DNA of 42,736 nucleotides, from the NCBI GenBank assembly GCA_013361335.1, contig JABFYH010000081.1, positions 1-42,736 on the forward strand, in the 5' to 3' direction. The first letter of the stretch is position 1. Every line of letters begins with the position of its first letter. The translations under genes were made by a program, and so were the position numbers. A model generated the notes under the pieces. It was not told the DNA's origin and searched no databases. It worked only from the letters and a program-made list of their open reading frames with translations. Shown here one piece after another: positions 32,937-41,105 of this stretch. This DNA is from Gemmatimonadaceae bacterium (GTDB lineage: Bacteria > Gemmatimonadota > Gemmatimonadetes > Gemmatimonadales > Gemmatimonadaceae).

Positions 32937-33598
32937 TTGGCTGCGGTCAACGCCCGCCCGATCTCCCGCGCGCGGTTCAGGTGCCGCTGCACCTCGGGCG
33001 CCGCGGCGGCGAGCAGCTTCTTCACCTCGGCGTGCGTCGCCTTCGCTTCCATCGCGCGGATGTCGCGCAGCATCGCGGTATGCCCGTCCACCAGGTGACG
33101 GACGTAGGTCGTGTCGAAGGTCGTCCCCTTCGGCAGCTTCGTGAACTGCGCGACGAGCGTCTGTTGATGCGCCTTCGTCGTGTCGGTGGCGGCCGGCTGC
33201 TCCGGCAGCTTGAGCGTCTGCGACAGCTTGCGCGCATCGCTCTCCCCCGCCGAGTGGTTGTCCCGGATCTCGCGCGCGAAGTTCTTCAGCGCGGGGCTCG
33301 TGATCTTCCCGAGCGCGACCCCCGCCACCTGCACCTCGAGGCGGTCGTCCTGCGCCACGCGCGCCAGGATGTTGTTGTCGGTCACCGGTGCCGGCGCATG
33401 GGTGGCTGCCGTCGCCGCCGTGGTGTCCGGCGGGGCGCTCGCCGCGTGGGATGCCTTGTAGGCCTCCTCGCTCGCCGCCACGATGCTGTCCCGGCGAGCC
33501 GCCGCATCGTCGGTCGCACACCCGGCGAGGCAGGCAAAGCCGAGCGCCAGCGCCGTGGCGACACGAGGGGAGGGGTAGCGACGAGTGACCGGTGACAT
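32921..33598 (-). CDS. DUF4142 lipoprotein
   Basis: A 225-residue protein. The ATG at 33598 is followed by an Arg-rich start, a hydrophobic core and LACLAGC-type lipobox (FACLAGCATDD), so it is probably a lipoprotein; upstream ATGs at 33610 and 33646 are alternatives. After a 50-residue Ala/Thr/Pro linker comes the DUF4142 four-helix domain (NILARVAQDDRLEVQVAG, ALKNFAREIRDNHSAGESDA, YVRHLVDGHTAMLRDIRAME). The family is ferritin-like in shape, exported and of unknown role; some members are linked to stress or envelope functions. A 92-base gap separates it from the dioxygenases on the same strand. Confidence 0.87.
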   Translation of the reverse strand: MSPVTRRYPSPRVATALALGFACLAGCATDDAAARRDSIVAASEEAYKASHAASAPPDTTAATAATHAPAPVTDNNILARVAQDDRLEVQVAGVALGKITSPALKNFAREIRDNHSAGESDARKLSQTLKLPEQPAATDTTKAHQQTLVAQFTKLPKGTTFDTTYVRHLVDGHTAMLRDIRAMEAKATHAEVKKLLAAAAPEVQRHLNRAREIGRALTAAKKPAS

Positions 33599-33776
33599 GG
33601 CTGGAATCATGGGAAGATCGATCGGCGACGAGGCCCGCCGTCGCACGCGTCGTGCCGACCGCTCAGCGCTGGCGGAGCGGCGCGCGTAACACCATCCTCA
33701 GAAGTCCGGACGCCTCGCGTGATCCCACGCCTCCGGGCGCCCTGCCCCGATCCGATCCGACACCTCCGGAGCACCG

Positions 33777-36143
33777 ATGATGGCTGTACCCCGACTCCTC
33801 CTGCTCGCGACCCTCGCCGGCGCCGCGCCGATGCAGGCCGGCACCGCCCAGGCGACCACCACCGCCGCGCCGACCGCGACTCGCCCCATGACCTGGCTCG
33901 ACATGCAGAACATGCGGCAGGTCGGGTCGCCAACCCCCAGCCCCGACGGCAAGTGGATGCTGTACACCGTCAGCGTCCCGGACTGGAAGGAGGCCCGCCG
34001 GCAGAACGACATCTACGTCGTGTCCACGGCGCAGGGCGTCGCCAGCACGCGCCGTCTCACCTTCACCGCGGACAAGAACGAGACGGCGCCCGCCTGGTCG
34101 CGCGACGGAAAGTTCTTCGTCTTCCTCTCCGACCGTGACGCCCCTCGCGACGCCGGCGGCAACCGCGGGAGCAGCCTGCCGACGAGCGGACCGGGCGCCC
34201 CGTACTTCCCGCCCGCGGTCGGTGGCGGCATCGGCGGTGCGTCGTACCAGCTCTATCTCATGCGCCCGGACGGGGGCGAGGCGAGAAAGATCACCGACGC
34301 CAAGGACGGCGTCACCACGTTCGCCTTCTCGAAGGACGGCGCGTGGTTGATCTACCGCTCCGGACCGGTCACCCAGGAGCAGCTTCACGCGCTTCCCGTC
34401 GCCGCCCTCGCGGACGGCGACTCGGTGCGGCCGACGCAGCTCACCCGGCATCCCAACGGCATCGGTCTCTGGCGCCTCTCGCCCGACGCGAAGCGCGTCT
34501 ACTTCGTGACCGCCGATACGACCGACCCCGACGAGCGCCTGCGGCTCGAGAAGCGATTCGACGTCCGCGTCCGGAACGCCGAGGTGCCGGTGTCGAGCCT
34601 GTGGGCGCTCGACCTCGACACGAAGCGCACGACGCGCCTCACGCGCGACACGAGCTACAGCGTCGGCGAGTTCGACATCTCCCCCGACGGCAGGTGGATC
34701 GGCTTCCGCGGCCTCTCGTCGAACCGCTACGATCGCAACATCCTCGAGCAGAACATCAACGGCGACCTCTATCTCCTCGAGGTCGCGTCGGGCCAGATCG
34801 AACGGATCACGAAGAACACCGAGATCGGCGAAAGCACCGTGAGCTTCTCGCCCGATAGCCGCCGCGTCGCCTTCTCGGCGCCCGACGACTTCGTCTTCAT
34901 GAACAACTCCAAGGTGTACCTGCGCGACGTCGGCGCTCGCGGCGCGCCCTTCCGGAAGCTCGGCGCGGGCTTCGACGGTGACGTCACCGTCGGCTTCTGG
35001 TCGAAGGACGGCAACACCATCTACTTCAACGAGGGAGTGAAGGCCACCAACCAGGTGCTCGCGCTCGACGTCGCCGCCAACACGGTGCGTCCCGTCATCG
35101 CCGAGCAGGCCAGCGTGTCGGTCAACCAGGACGACGAGACCGGGCGGCTCATCATCAGCTACGCCGATCCGCGCACGCCACCCACCCTGTACACCGTGCC
35201 GAGCGCGCGCGAGCTGGGCACACGCAGCGCGTGGACGCGGCTCACCGACGCCAATCCCTGGGTGCAGCAGGTGGCGCTTGGCGACGAGCAGGAGATCACC
35301 TGGACCTCCGCCGACGGACGGAAGGTGGGCGGCATCCTCGTGAAGCCGGTCGGCTATCAGGCGGGGAAGCGCTATCCGCTCATCGTCGCCATCCATGGGG
35401 GACCGGCGGCGGCGGACGTTCTGGGATTCAACGGCGGCTACGGCTCGCAGGTGTATGCCGGCGCCGGCTACGCGGTGCTCATGCCGAACTACCGCAACTC
35501 CACGAACTACGGCCAGCGGTTCAAGGTGGAGAGCCAGGGCGACTACTTCACCAAGGGCTATCAGGACATCATGGCCGGCGTCGACCACCTGATCGCGCAG
35601 GGGATCGTCGACAGCACGCAGATGGGAGTGCTCGGCTGGAGCGCCGGCGGCCACTGGTCGAACTGGATCCTCACCCACACCGACCGCTTCAAGGCGATCT
35701 CCACCGGTGCCGGGGTGTTCAACTGGATCTCGATGTACGGCCAGAGCGACACCCAGCGCGGCCGCCAGTGGTACCTCGGCAACAAGCTGTACTACGACGA
35801 CATGGAGGCGTGGTGGCGTCAGTCCCCCGCCGCCTACATCAAGAACGCGAAGACGCCGACGATGATCCACGTCGTGGACAACGATCCCCGCGTTCCGCGC
35901 CCGCAGAGCGAGGAGCTGCACATGGCGCTCAAACGGCTTGGCGTGCCGACCGAGTTCTACGTGTATCCCGGCAACACCCACGGCATCCCGGATCCACGCA
36001 ACCAGCTCGTGAAGGCCACGGCCGAGATGGCCTGGATGGATTACTGGGTGCGGCACTCCGGGCGGAAGTTCGCCTGGCGCGACGTGCTCAAGACCCTCGA
36101 CGAGCCGCGCGAGCTGAAGACGGCCGCGACGGCGGCTCCCTGA
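33777..36143 (+). CDS. Secreted S9-family prolyl oligopeptidase/acylaminoacyl peptidase
   Basis: A 788-residue protein with a signal peptide (MMAVPRLLLLATLAGAAPMQAG). A beta-propeller of WD-like repeats (SPTPSPDGKWMLYTVS-type, FDISPDGRWIGFRG) precedes the C-terminal alpha/beta hydrolase. Triad: Ser622 in LGWSAGGHW, Asp703 in DNDPRVP and His735 in GNTHGIP. The segment before the Asp reads HVVDND, where family members usually have HG, a small deviation. It cuts short peptides after Pro or removes acylated N-terminal residues outside the cytoplasm. It is distinct from the DPP IV-like gene at 3050. The CFA synthase starts three bases after its stop, so the two are probably co-transcribed. Confidence 0.92.
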   Translation: MMAVPRLLLLATLAGAAPMQAGTAQATTTAAPTATRPMTWLDMQNMRQVGSPTPSPDGKWMLYTVSVPDWKEARRQNDIYVVSTAQGVASTRRLTFTADKNETAPAWSRDGKFFVFLSDRDAPRDAGGNRGSSLPTSGPGAPYFPPAVGGGIGGASYQLYLMRPDGGEARKITDAKDGVTTFAFSKDGAWLIYRSGPVTQEQLHALPVAALADGDSVRPTQLTRHPNGIGLWRLSPDAKRVYFVTADTTDPDERLRLEKRFDVRVRNAEVPVSSLWALDLDTKRTTRLTRDTSYSVGEFDISPDGRWIGFRGLSSNRYDRNILEQNINGDLYLLEVASGQIERITKNTEIGESTVSFSPDSRRVAFSAPDDFVFMNNSKVYLRDVGARGAPFRKLGAGFDGDVTVGFWSKDGNTIYFNEGVKATNQVLALDVAANTVRPVIAEQASVSVNQDDETGRLIISYADPRTPPTLYTVPSARELGTRSAWTRLTDANPWVQQVALGDEQEITWTSADGRKVGGILVKPVGYQAGKRYPLIVAIHGGPAAADVLGFNGGYGSQVYAGAGYAVLMPNYRNSTNYGQRFKVESQGDYFTKGYQDIMAGVDHLIAQGIVDSTQMGVLGWSAGGHWSNWILTHTDRFKAISTGAGVFNWISMYGQSDTQRGRQWYLGNKLYYDDMEAWWRQSPAAYIKNAKTPTMIHVVDNDPRVPRPQSEELHMALKRLGVPTEFYVYPGNTHGIPDPRNQLVKATAEMAWMDYWVRHSGRKFAWRDVLKTLDEPRELKTAATAAP

Positions 36144-36146
36144 CGC

Positions 36147-37499
36147 GTGGCGACGACGCTACAGGAGCCTCCCGGGCCTGACCCGCCGCTCGACCACGCG
36201 CGCGCCGTGATCGCGCTCCTGTTCGGGCCGGTCGCAGCTCGCACCTTCGACGTTCGGTACTGGGACGGCACCGTCGAGCACGGCGGTGCCGCCACCACCG
36301 GGTTCCGCCTCGGCGTGAACCGGCCGGGTGCGCTGCGGCGGATGCTTTTGCCGCCGAGCGAGCTGTCCATCGTCGAGTCGCACCTGTCGGGCGACGTCGA
36401 CATCGACGGCGCGCTGGAATCGGCGATGGGGCTCGCCGACGAGATCGGCGCGCGGGTGAAGTCGCCCCGCGTGCTCGTGCGGCTGCTGCGACATCTCGTC
36501 GCCCTGCCGAGGCGAGACGCGGCGGATGACGTGCGGGTCGCGCGCAGCGACGCGGTGGTCGAGCCGGTCGGCAAGCCGCACGATCCGTCGCGTGACCGGG
36601 CGGCCATCCGCTTTCACTACGACGTCGGCAACGACTTCTACGCGCTCTGGCTCGATCAGCGCATGGTGTACTCCTGCGCCTACTTCCGGTCGGACACCGA
36701 TTCGATCGACGAGGCGCAGCGCGCCAAGCTCGATCTCGTCTGCCGCAAGCTGCGCCTGCGCCCCGGCCACCGCCTGCTCGACGTCGGCTGCGGATGGGGC
36801 GCGCTGATCATCCATGCGGCGCAGCACTACGGGGTGAATGCGCTCGGCATCACGCTGAGCGACGCGCAGGCATCGCTCGCCCGCGCGCGCATCGCCGCCG
36901 CCGGGCTGGCGGACCGCTGCCGCGTCGAGATCCGCGACTACCGCGCGCTCCCCGCCGACATGCAGTTCGACCGGATCGCCAGCGTCGGCATGATCGAGCA
37001 CGTCGGCGCCGATCACCTCGCCGCGTACTTCGCCGCGCTGCACCGCGCGCTCGTACCGGGCGGACTGCTGCTCAACCATGGGATCGTCAGCCTCGAGGAA
37101 GCGCAGCCGCGCGGGCCGCTGACCTGGGCGGCCGACCGCCTCTGGCGACGCGACGCCTTCATCCACCAGTACGTCTTCCCCGACGGCAGGCTGACGGCGT
37201 TCCGCGCCGTGATCGCCGCCGCCGAAGCGGAGGGATTCGAGACGCGGGACGTCGAGAGTCTCCGCGAGCATTACGCCCTCACGCTGCGCGCGTGGGTCTC
37301 GCGCCTGCTCGCGAACCAGGACCGCGCGATCGCCCTCACGAGCCAGCGCATCTTCCGCATCTGGCGGCTCTACATGACCGCGTCGGCGTACGCCTTCGCG
37401 CACGGACGCATCAACGTGCTGCAGACACTGCTCGCCAGTCCCGACGCCGAGGGCCACGTCGACGTGCCGATGACGAGGGAGGATATTCTGGTCCGGTGA
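36147..37499 (+). CDS. cfa: Cyclopropane-fatty-acyl-phospholipid synthase family methyltransferase
   Basis: A 450-residue protein with a GTG start at 36147, three bases after the S9 peptidase stop. The N-terminal lipid-binding half (residues 15-150) is followed by IRFHYDVGNDFYALWLD (154-170), YSCAYF with Cys177 in the place of the active-site Cys, the SAM loop LDVGCGWGALI (211-221) and SVGMIEHVG. The enzyme adds a methylene from SAM across double bonds of membrane phospholipids, giving resistance to acid, solvent and late-growth stress. Length is normal. Its TGA is the first base group of an octamer-repeat hairpin that follows. Confidence 0.9.
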   Translation: MATTLQEPPGPDPPLDHARAVIALLFGPVAARTFDVRYWDGTVEHGGAATTGFRLGVNRPGALRRMLLPPSELSIVESHLSGDVDIDGALESAMGLADEIGARVKSPRVLVRLLRHLVALPRRDAADDVRVARSDAVVEPVGKPHDPSRDRAAIRFHYDVGNDFYALWLDQRMVYSCAYFRSDTDSIDEAQRAKLDLVCRKLRLRPGHRLLDVGCGWGALIIHAAQHYGVNALGITLSDAQASLARARIAAAGLADRCRVEIRDYRALPADMQFDRIASVGMIEHVGADHLAAYFAALHRALVPGGLLLNHGIVSLEEAQPRGPLTWAADRLWRRDAFIHQYVFPDGRLTAFRAVIAAAEAEGFETRDVESLREHYALTLRAWVSRLLANQDRAIALTSQRIFRIWRLYMTASAYAFAHGRINVLQTLLASPDAEGHVDVPMTREDILVR

Positions 37500-37590
37500 G
37501 CGGTGGAGCGGTGGAGCGAAACGACGAGGGGCACACCGACAACCGTCTGGTGTGCCCTTCTCGCTCATCCGCTCATCCGCTCATCCGCTG
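37498..37590 (+). terminator. Compound hairpin with octamer-repeat arms
   Basis: The inner stem (37526-37537 with 37549-37560, core GGGCACACC/GGTGTGCCC) has an 11-base loop. Outside it, repeats GAGCGGTG twice on the left pair approximately with GCTCATCC three times on the right (37563-37586). It follows the CFA stop and precedes the hydrolase start by 12 bases, so it probably ends the peptidase-CFA transcript. Confidence 0.65.
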
Positions 37591-37601
37591 TAATTTTCGG
37601 C

Positions 37602-38531
37602 ATGTCCCGCCGCGACGAGTTCATCGCGTTCCGCCGATCCCTCGGACGGACGCCGCCACTCCAGCGCATGACCGCCCGCGTTCGCGGGCTGGATCTCGCC
37701 GTCTGGACCTCGCCACCGGTCGACGGCGCGCCCCCGCTCCTGCTCGTGAACGGTGGGATGCTGTACGACCACGCGCTCCTCTGGCCCGCGCTCTCCCCGT
37801 TCGCTGCGAGCCGGCAGGTGATCCTGTACGATCAACGCGGTCGCGGCGCCTCCGAGGCACCGCCCGATCCCCTCGCGGCCCGTATCGAGGACGACGCCGC
37901 GGATGTCGGGGCGCTGCGCCGCGCGTTGGGCATCCGGCAGTGGGACGTCCTCGGGCATTCGTGGGGCGGTGGCATCGCCATGCTCGGCGTCGAGCGCGAT
38001 CAGGCGGGGACGCGCCGGCTGATCACGGTGGATTCCGTCGGCCCCACGAGTGCGTGGATGCCGGTGTTGCACGAGGCGGCGCTGGCGCGTGTGAGTGCCG
38101 AGGATCGCGCGATCCTCGAGCGGCTCGGCGGGAGGCCGCAGCATGAACCCGATGTCACGATTCACGGCGCGTACAGCCGCGCGAGCTACGCCGCATGGTT
38201 CGCCGACGCCGAGATGGCGGCGCATTTCGCTCCACCGCACGCCGCGAGTGTGACCGGCGCTGCAATCGCGGCACATTTGCGTCGCGAGGGGTATGACTGG
38301 CGGGAGCGCCTGCGTGCCCTTTCCGTCCCCACACTCGTCATTCATGGTGAACGGGACGCGCTCCCCGCGGCCGTCGCTCTCGAGCTCTCCGAGCTGCTGC
38401 CACGCGCGCGTCACGCCCTCCTTCCCGACGCCGGTCACATGCCATTCTGGGAAGCGCCCGAGCGCTTCTTCGACGTGGCCGGTGCCTTCCTCGCCGCACC
38501 CTCAACCGGGCCGCCGCGAAAGCCACCATGA
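37602..38531 (+). CDS. Alpha/beta-fold hydrolase
   Basis: A 309-residue enzyme with no signal peptide. The ATG at 37602 is used; the open frame back to 37503 runs through a hairpin. The catalytic triad is complete: Ser120 in VLGHSWGGG, Asp252 in IHGERDALP and His279 in PDAGHMPFWE. The oxyanion region LLVNGGMLYDH and YDQRGRGASE are in the expected order. This fold includes proline iminopeptidases, haloperoxidases and esterases; the RGRGASE and HSWGG phrases lean towards the iminopeptidase-like group. The stop overlaps the next gene's ATG (ATGA, 38528-38531), so the metalloprotease after it is translationally coupled. Confidence 0.9.
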   Translation: MSRRDEFIAFRRSLGRTPPLQRMTARVRGLDLAVWTSPPVDGAPPLLLVNGGMLYDHALLWPALSPFAASRQVILYDQRGRGASEAPPDPLAARIEDDAADVGALRRALGIRQWDVLGHSWGGGIAMLGVERDQAGTRRLITVDSVGPTSAWMPVLHEAALARVSAEDRAILERLGGRPQHEPDVTIHGAYSRASYAAWFADAEMAAHFAPPHAASVTGAAIAAHLRREGYDWRERLRALSVPTLVIHGERDALPAAVALELSELLPRARHALLPDAGHMPFWEAPERFFDVAGAFLAAPSTGPPRKPP

Positions 38532-39262
38532 CGTTCCGCCGTCCACGCCTCAGCGCGCGGCTCGCCGCCGCCCTCACCCTCGCTCTCCTGCCGCTGTCGG
38601 GCGCCGTGCGCGCTCCCGCCGCGCGGACGAGCGTGGCGAGCGGCGGCGTGGTGGCCAAGCCGCTGACGGCACGGGCGGCGGAGCGGGAACGCGTCAGGGC
38701 GGAGGTCCGCCGGCGTCTCGCCGAAGGGGGCAACGGCACCTACATCGGCGAGATGCTGGCGGAGCGCGACAGCGCGCTCGCCCGGTGGCCGGATCGGCGC
38801 GAGAACCCGATCACCGTGTGGATCCAGCCATCCAGCTCGATCGCCGATTGGACGGAAGACTACGTCACCAGCGTGCGAGACGCCGTGACCGATTGGGACG
38901 CGCTCGACCTCCCGGTTCGCTTCGCCTTCGAGAGCGACTCGGCGCGCGCCGACATCCACGTCACCTTCATCGATCAGTTCGAGGAGGCGATCAGCGGCCG
39001 CACCAAGTGGGAGCGCGACGACAGCTGGTGGATCACCGACGCCGACATCGTGCTCGCGGTGCACCACCGCAACGGCCCCGCGCTCGATGACGACGCCATG
39101 CACGCCCTCGCGCTGCATGAGGTCGGGCACCTGCTGGGGCTCGATCACACCGAGGATGCCACCAGCATCATGGCGGCGCGCGTGCGCGTGCGCGGCCTGT
39201 CGAACGCCGACCGCGCCACGGTGCGCCTCCTGTACACGCTCCCGCCGGGCGGGGTCCGCTGA
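38528..39262 (+). CDS. Exported matrixin-like (M10) zinc metalloprotease, first of a pair
   Basis: A 244-residue protein with an N-terminal signal segment (LAAALTLALLPLSGAVRAP). Residues 195-215 hold the complete metzincin site: HEVGHLLGLDH with His197, Glu198, His201 and His207, then a Met-turn (SIMAA, Met215). Before the catalytic domain, residues 70-88 contain GTYIGEMLAERDSALARWP, a motif repeated in the neighbour gene and perhaps part of a propeptide. It should cleave proteins outside the cytoplasm. Its ATG overlaps the hydrolase stop by four bases and its TGA abuts the second metalloprotease gene. Confidence 0.88.
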   Translation: MTFRRPRLSARLAAALTLALLPLSGAVRAPAARTSVASGGVVAKPLTARAAERERVRAEVRRRLAEGGNGTYIGEMLAERDSALARWPDRRENPITVWIQPSSSIADWTEDYVTSVRDAVTDWDALDLPVRFAFESDSARADIHVTFIDQFEEAISGRTKWERDDSWWITDADIVLAVHHRNGPALDDDAMHALALHEVGHLLGLDHTEDATSIMAARVRVRGLSNADRATVRLLYTLPPGGVR

Positions 39263-39282
39263 TCCGCGTCCGCCCGGAAGCG

Positions 39283-40041
39283 TTGCTCGTCGTCGTGCTG
39301 GTCGCACTGGGCGGGCTCGCCGCGGCCAACGGCACCCGGTCGTTCAACCGGCGGCGCAGCGCCGCGGCAACGGCGCTCGCTCACGATACGACGGTCACCA
39401 CGGAGCAGCGCGCGCTGGGGGTCATGCGGCGCGCCGTCGGGGCGGCCAATGCCCAGACCACGCCGCCGGCCGAGCTGCGCCGCCGCGTCGCGAACCTCGC
39501 CAGCGGCACCTACATCGACGACATCCTCGCGCAGCAGGACAGTGCACTCTTCCGGTGGCCCGAGCACCTGCGCGACGCGATGCGCGTCTACGTCGAGCCC
39601 TCCTCCGACGTCCCGGGCTGGGATCCTCGGCTTCCCCTGATGGTGCACGAGGTCTTCGACGAATGGAGCGCCGCCGGCTTCCCGTTGCGGTTCGCCTTCG
39701 TGCTCGACTCCCTCGACGCCGACCTGGCGCTTCGCTGGCGCGATCGCTTTCCCCCCGAGGATGGACAGCGCATCGGCGTCACCGAGCGGATCCATTCGAG
39801 TGACTTTCGGATCGTCCACGCGAGCATCTTCATCGCGCTGCATGACAGCATCGGCCGCCCCCTCGCCCCGACGACCGTCGACGGCATCGTGCGCCACGAG
39901 GTCGGCCACGCGCTGGGGCTGAACCACGCCAACGATTCCACGAGCGTGATGTTCCACGAGACGGCGACGATGACCATCTCCGCCTCGGACCGCGCGACGC
40001 TGCGTCTCTTGTACCTGGTCCCCGGCGGCAGTCTGAAGTAG
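39283..40041 (+). CDS. Exported matrixin-like (M10) zinc metalloprotease, second of a pair
   Basis: A 252-residue protein, homologous to the gene before it. The metzincin site is HEVGHALGLNH (His205, Glu206, His209, His215) with Met-turn SVMFH (Met223). GTYIDDILAQQDSALFRWP at 75-93 matches the neighbour's motif. The start is uncertain: TTG at 39283 gives a membrane leader beginning LLVVVLVALGGLAAANG, but a CTG at 39259, forming CTGA with the preceding stop, would add a charged n-region (IRVRPEA). No ATG is available. Spacing shows it is co-transcribed with the hydrolase and first protease. Confidence 0.85.
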   Translation: MLVVVLVALGGLAAANGTRSFNRRRSAAATALAHDTTVTTEQRALGVMRRAVGAANAQTTPPAELRRRVANLASGTYIDDILAQQDSALFRWPEHLRDAMRVYVEPSSDVPGWDPRLPLMVHEVFDEWSAAGFPLRFAFVLDSLDADLALRWRDRFPPEDGQRIGVTERIHSSDFRIVHASIFIALHDSIGRPLAPTTVDGIVRHEVGHALGLNHANDSTSVMFHETATMTISASDRATLRLLYLVPGGSLK

Positions 40042-40085
40042 CGGGCACTCCGCTCACGGGCCGGGCCGGCGCGCTTCGCCCGCGC

Positions 40086-40091
40086 GAGGAA
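40086..40091 (+). promoter_or_regulatory. Ribosome binding site favouring a TTG start
   Basis: GAGGAA stands six bases before TTG at 40098. A stronger AAGGAGG at 40140-40146 is followed by a GTG in the wrong frame, so it does not decide the start of the flavoprotein gene. Confidence 0.4.
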
Positions 40092-40097
40092 TCGTTC

Positions 40098-41099
40098 TTG
40101 CCCGGTGACGCGTCCATGGGCGATCCAGCAAGCAGCACAAAGGAGGACAGGGGTGAGCGCGACTCCGTCGCGTTCGACGTCGCCATCGTCGGCGGCGGTC
40201 CGGCCGGGCTCAGCGGCGCCATCTGGCTCGCGCGCTATCTCCATCGCGTATTGCTGGTCGACTCCGGCGACCCGCGCAACTGGGAGACACGCGGCATCAA
40301 CGGCTTCCTCGGCCATCCCGGCATTCGTCCCGCCGAGCTGCGCGGCCTGGGACGTGACGAGGCACGCCGTCATGGCGTCGAGCTGGTGGACGCCATGTGC
40401 GAGACGGTCTCGAAGATCGACGACGAGACCTTCGAGCTGGTGCTGACGGACGGCACGCATTACCGCGGGCGCCGGCTCCTGCTCACCATCGGGCTCAAGG
40501 ACGTGTGGCCCGACATCCCGGGGCTCGAGCATGTGTACGGCAACGACGCCCACGTCTGTCCCGACTGCGACGGCCGCGACTGCACCGAGAAGAAGGTCGT
40601 CGTGATCGGAACGGGGCGGAAAGCGGTCGGCATGGCGCTCAACCTCACCACCTGGACCAACCAGATCATCATCTGCACCAACGGCAAGCCCGCCGACTTC
40701 GACCTGCCGGAGTACTGTCAGAAGCTCGACGCGCTGAACATCCCGGTCATCCAGGCGCCCATCACGCGCATCCACCACGCGGGCTCACGCGTGCAATCGC
40801 TCGACTTCGCGGAAGGGATGTCGCTGGACACCGACAAGATCTTCCTCGCCGTCGCCCAGTATCCGGCCGACGATCTGGGCGCGCAGCTCCGCTGCGAGCG
40901 CGATGCCGGGGGACACATCATCGTGGACGACGCGTATCACACCTCGGTGCGCAACTGCTTCGCGGCGGGTGACATCGTGCCCGGTCCGCAGCTCGCCATC
41001 GCCGCGGCGGGAGACGGAGCGATCGCCGCCCTGGCGATTCACAAGTCGCTCGTCCCCGAGGCACGCAAGCTGGAGAAGCTCGAGGTCGCCGAGTACTGA
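40098..41099 (+). CDS. Thioredoxin-reductase-like FAD oxidoreductase with degenerate NADPH site
   Basis: A 333-residue flavoprotein; TTG at 40098 is supported by GAGGAA, with an ATG at 40116 as an alternative. The FAD loop VGGGPAGLSGA is at 31-41, with DSGDPRNWETRGINGFLGHPG following as in the wider TrxR/GliT group. The redox site is CPDCDG (Cys154, Cys157), with a third Cys at 162. The nucleotide site is altered: GTGRKA replaces GGGNTA, and ICTNG stands where HRRD binds the NADPH 2'-phosphate. The C-terminal FAD motif (AAGDIVPGPQLAIAAAGDGAIAA) is intact. It could be a dithiol oxidase or use another donor. It lies 56 bases after the metalloproteases. Confidence 0.88.
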   Translation: MPGDASMGDPASSTKEDRGERDSVAFDVAIVGGGPAGLSGAIWLARYLHRVLLVDSGDPRNWETRGINGFLGHPGIRPAELRGLGRDEARRHGVELVDAMCETVSKIDDETFELVLTDGTHYRGRRLLLTIGLKDVWPDIPGLEHVYGNDAHVCPDCDGRDCTEKKVVVIGTGRKAVGMALNLTTWTNQIIICTNGKPADFDLPEYCQKLDALNIPVIQAPITRIHHAGSRVQSLDFAEGMSLDTDKIFLAVAQYPADDLGAQLRCERDAGGHIIVDDAYHTSVRNCFAAGDIVPGPQLAIAAAGDGAIAALAIHKSLVPEARKLEKLEVAEY

Positions 41100-41105
41100 C
41101 CGACC

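Noticed and set aside
33663-36056. Minus-strand open frame of 797 codons opposite the second S9 peptidase
   Set aside because: It is antisense to a complete peptidase with recognisable motifs and has shadow-type composition.
36159-37568. Minus-strand open frame of 469 codons opposite the CFA synthase
   Set aside because: The plus-strand gene contains all CFA motifs; the antisense product has none and crosses the downstream hairpin.
37563-37586. Possible CRISPR or integrase attachment repeat
   Set aside because: The three GCTCATCC units are too short and have no spacers, and no integrase, tRNA or mobile gene is nearby.
40140-40155. Strong AAGGAGG followed by GTG as the start of the flavoprotein
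   Set aside because: The GTG is in a different frame from the FAD-binding sequence, and its frame gives no recognisable product.
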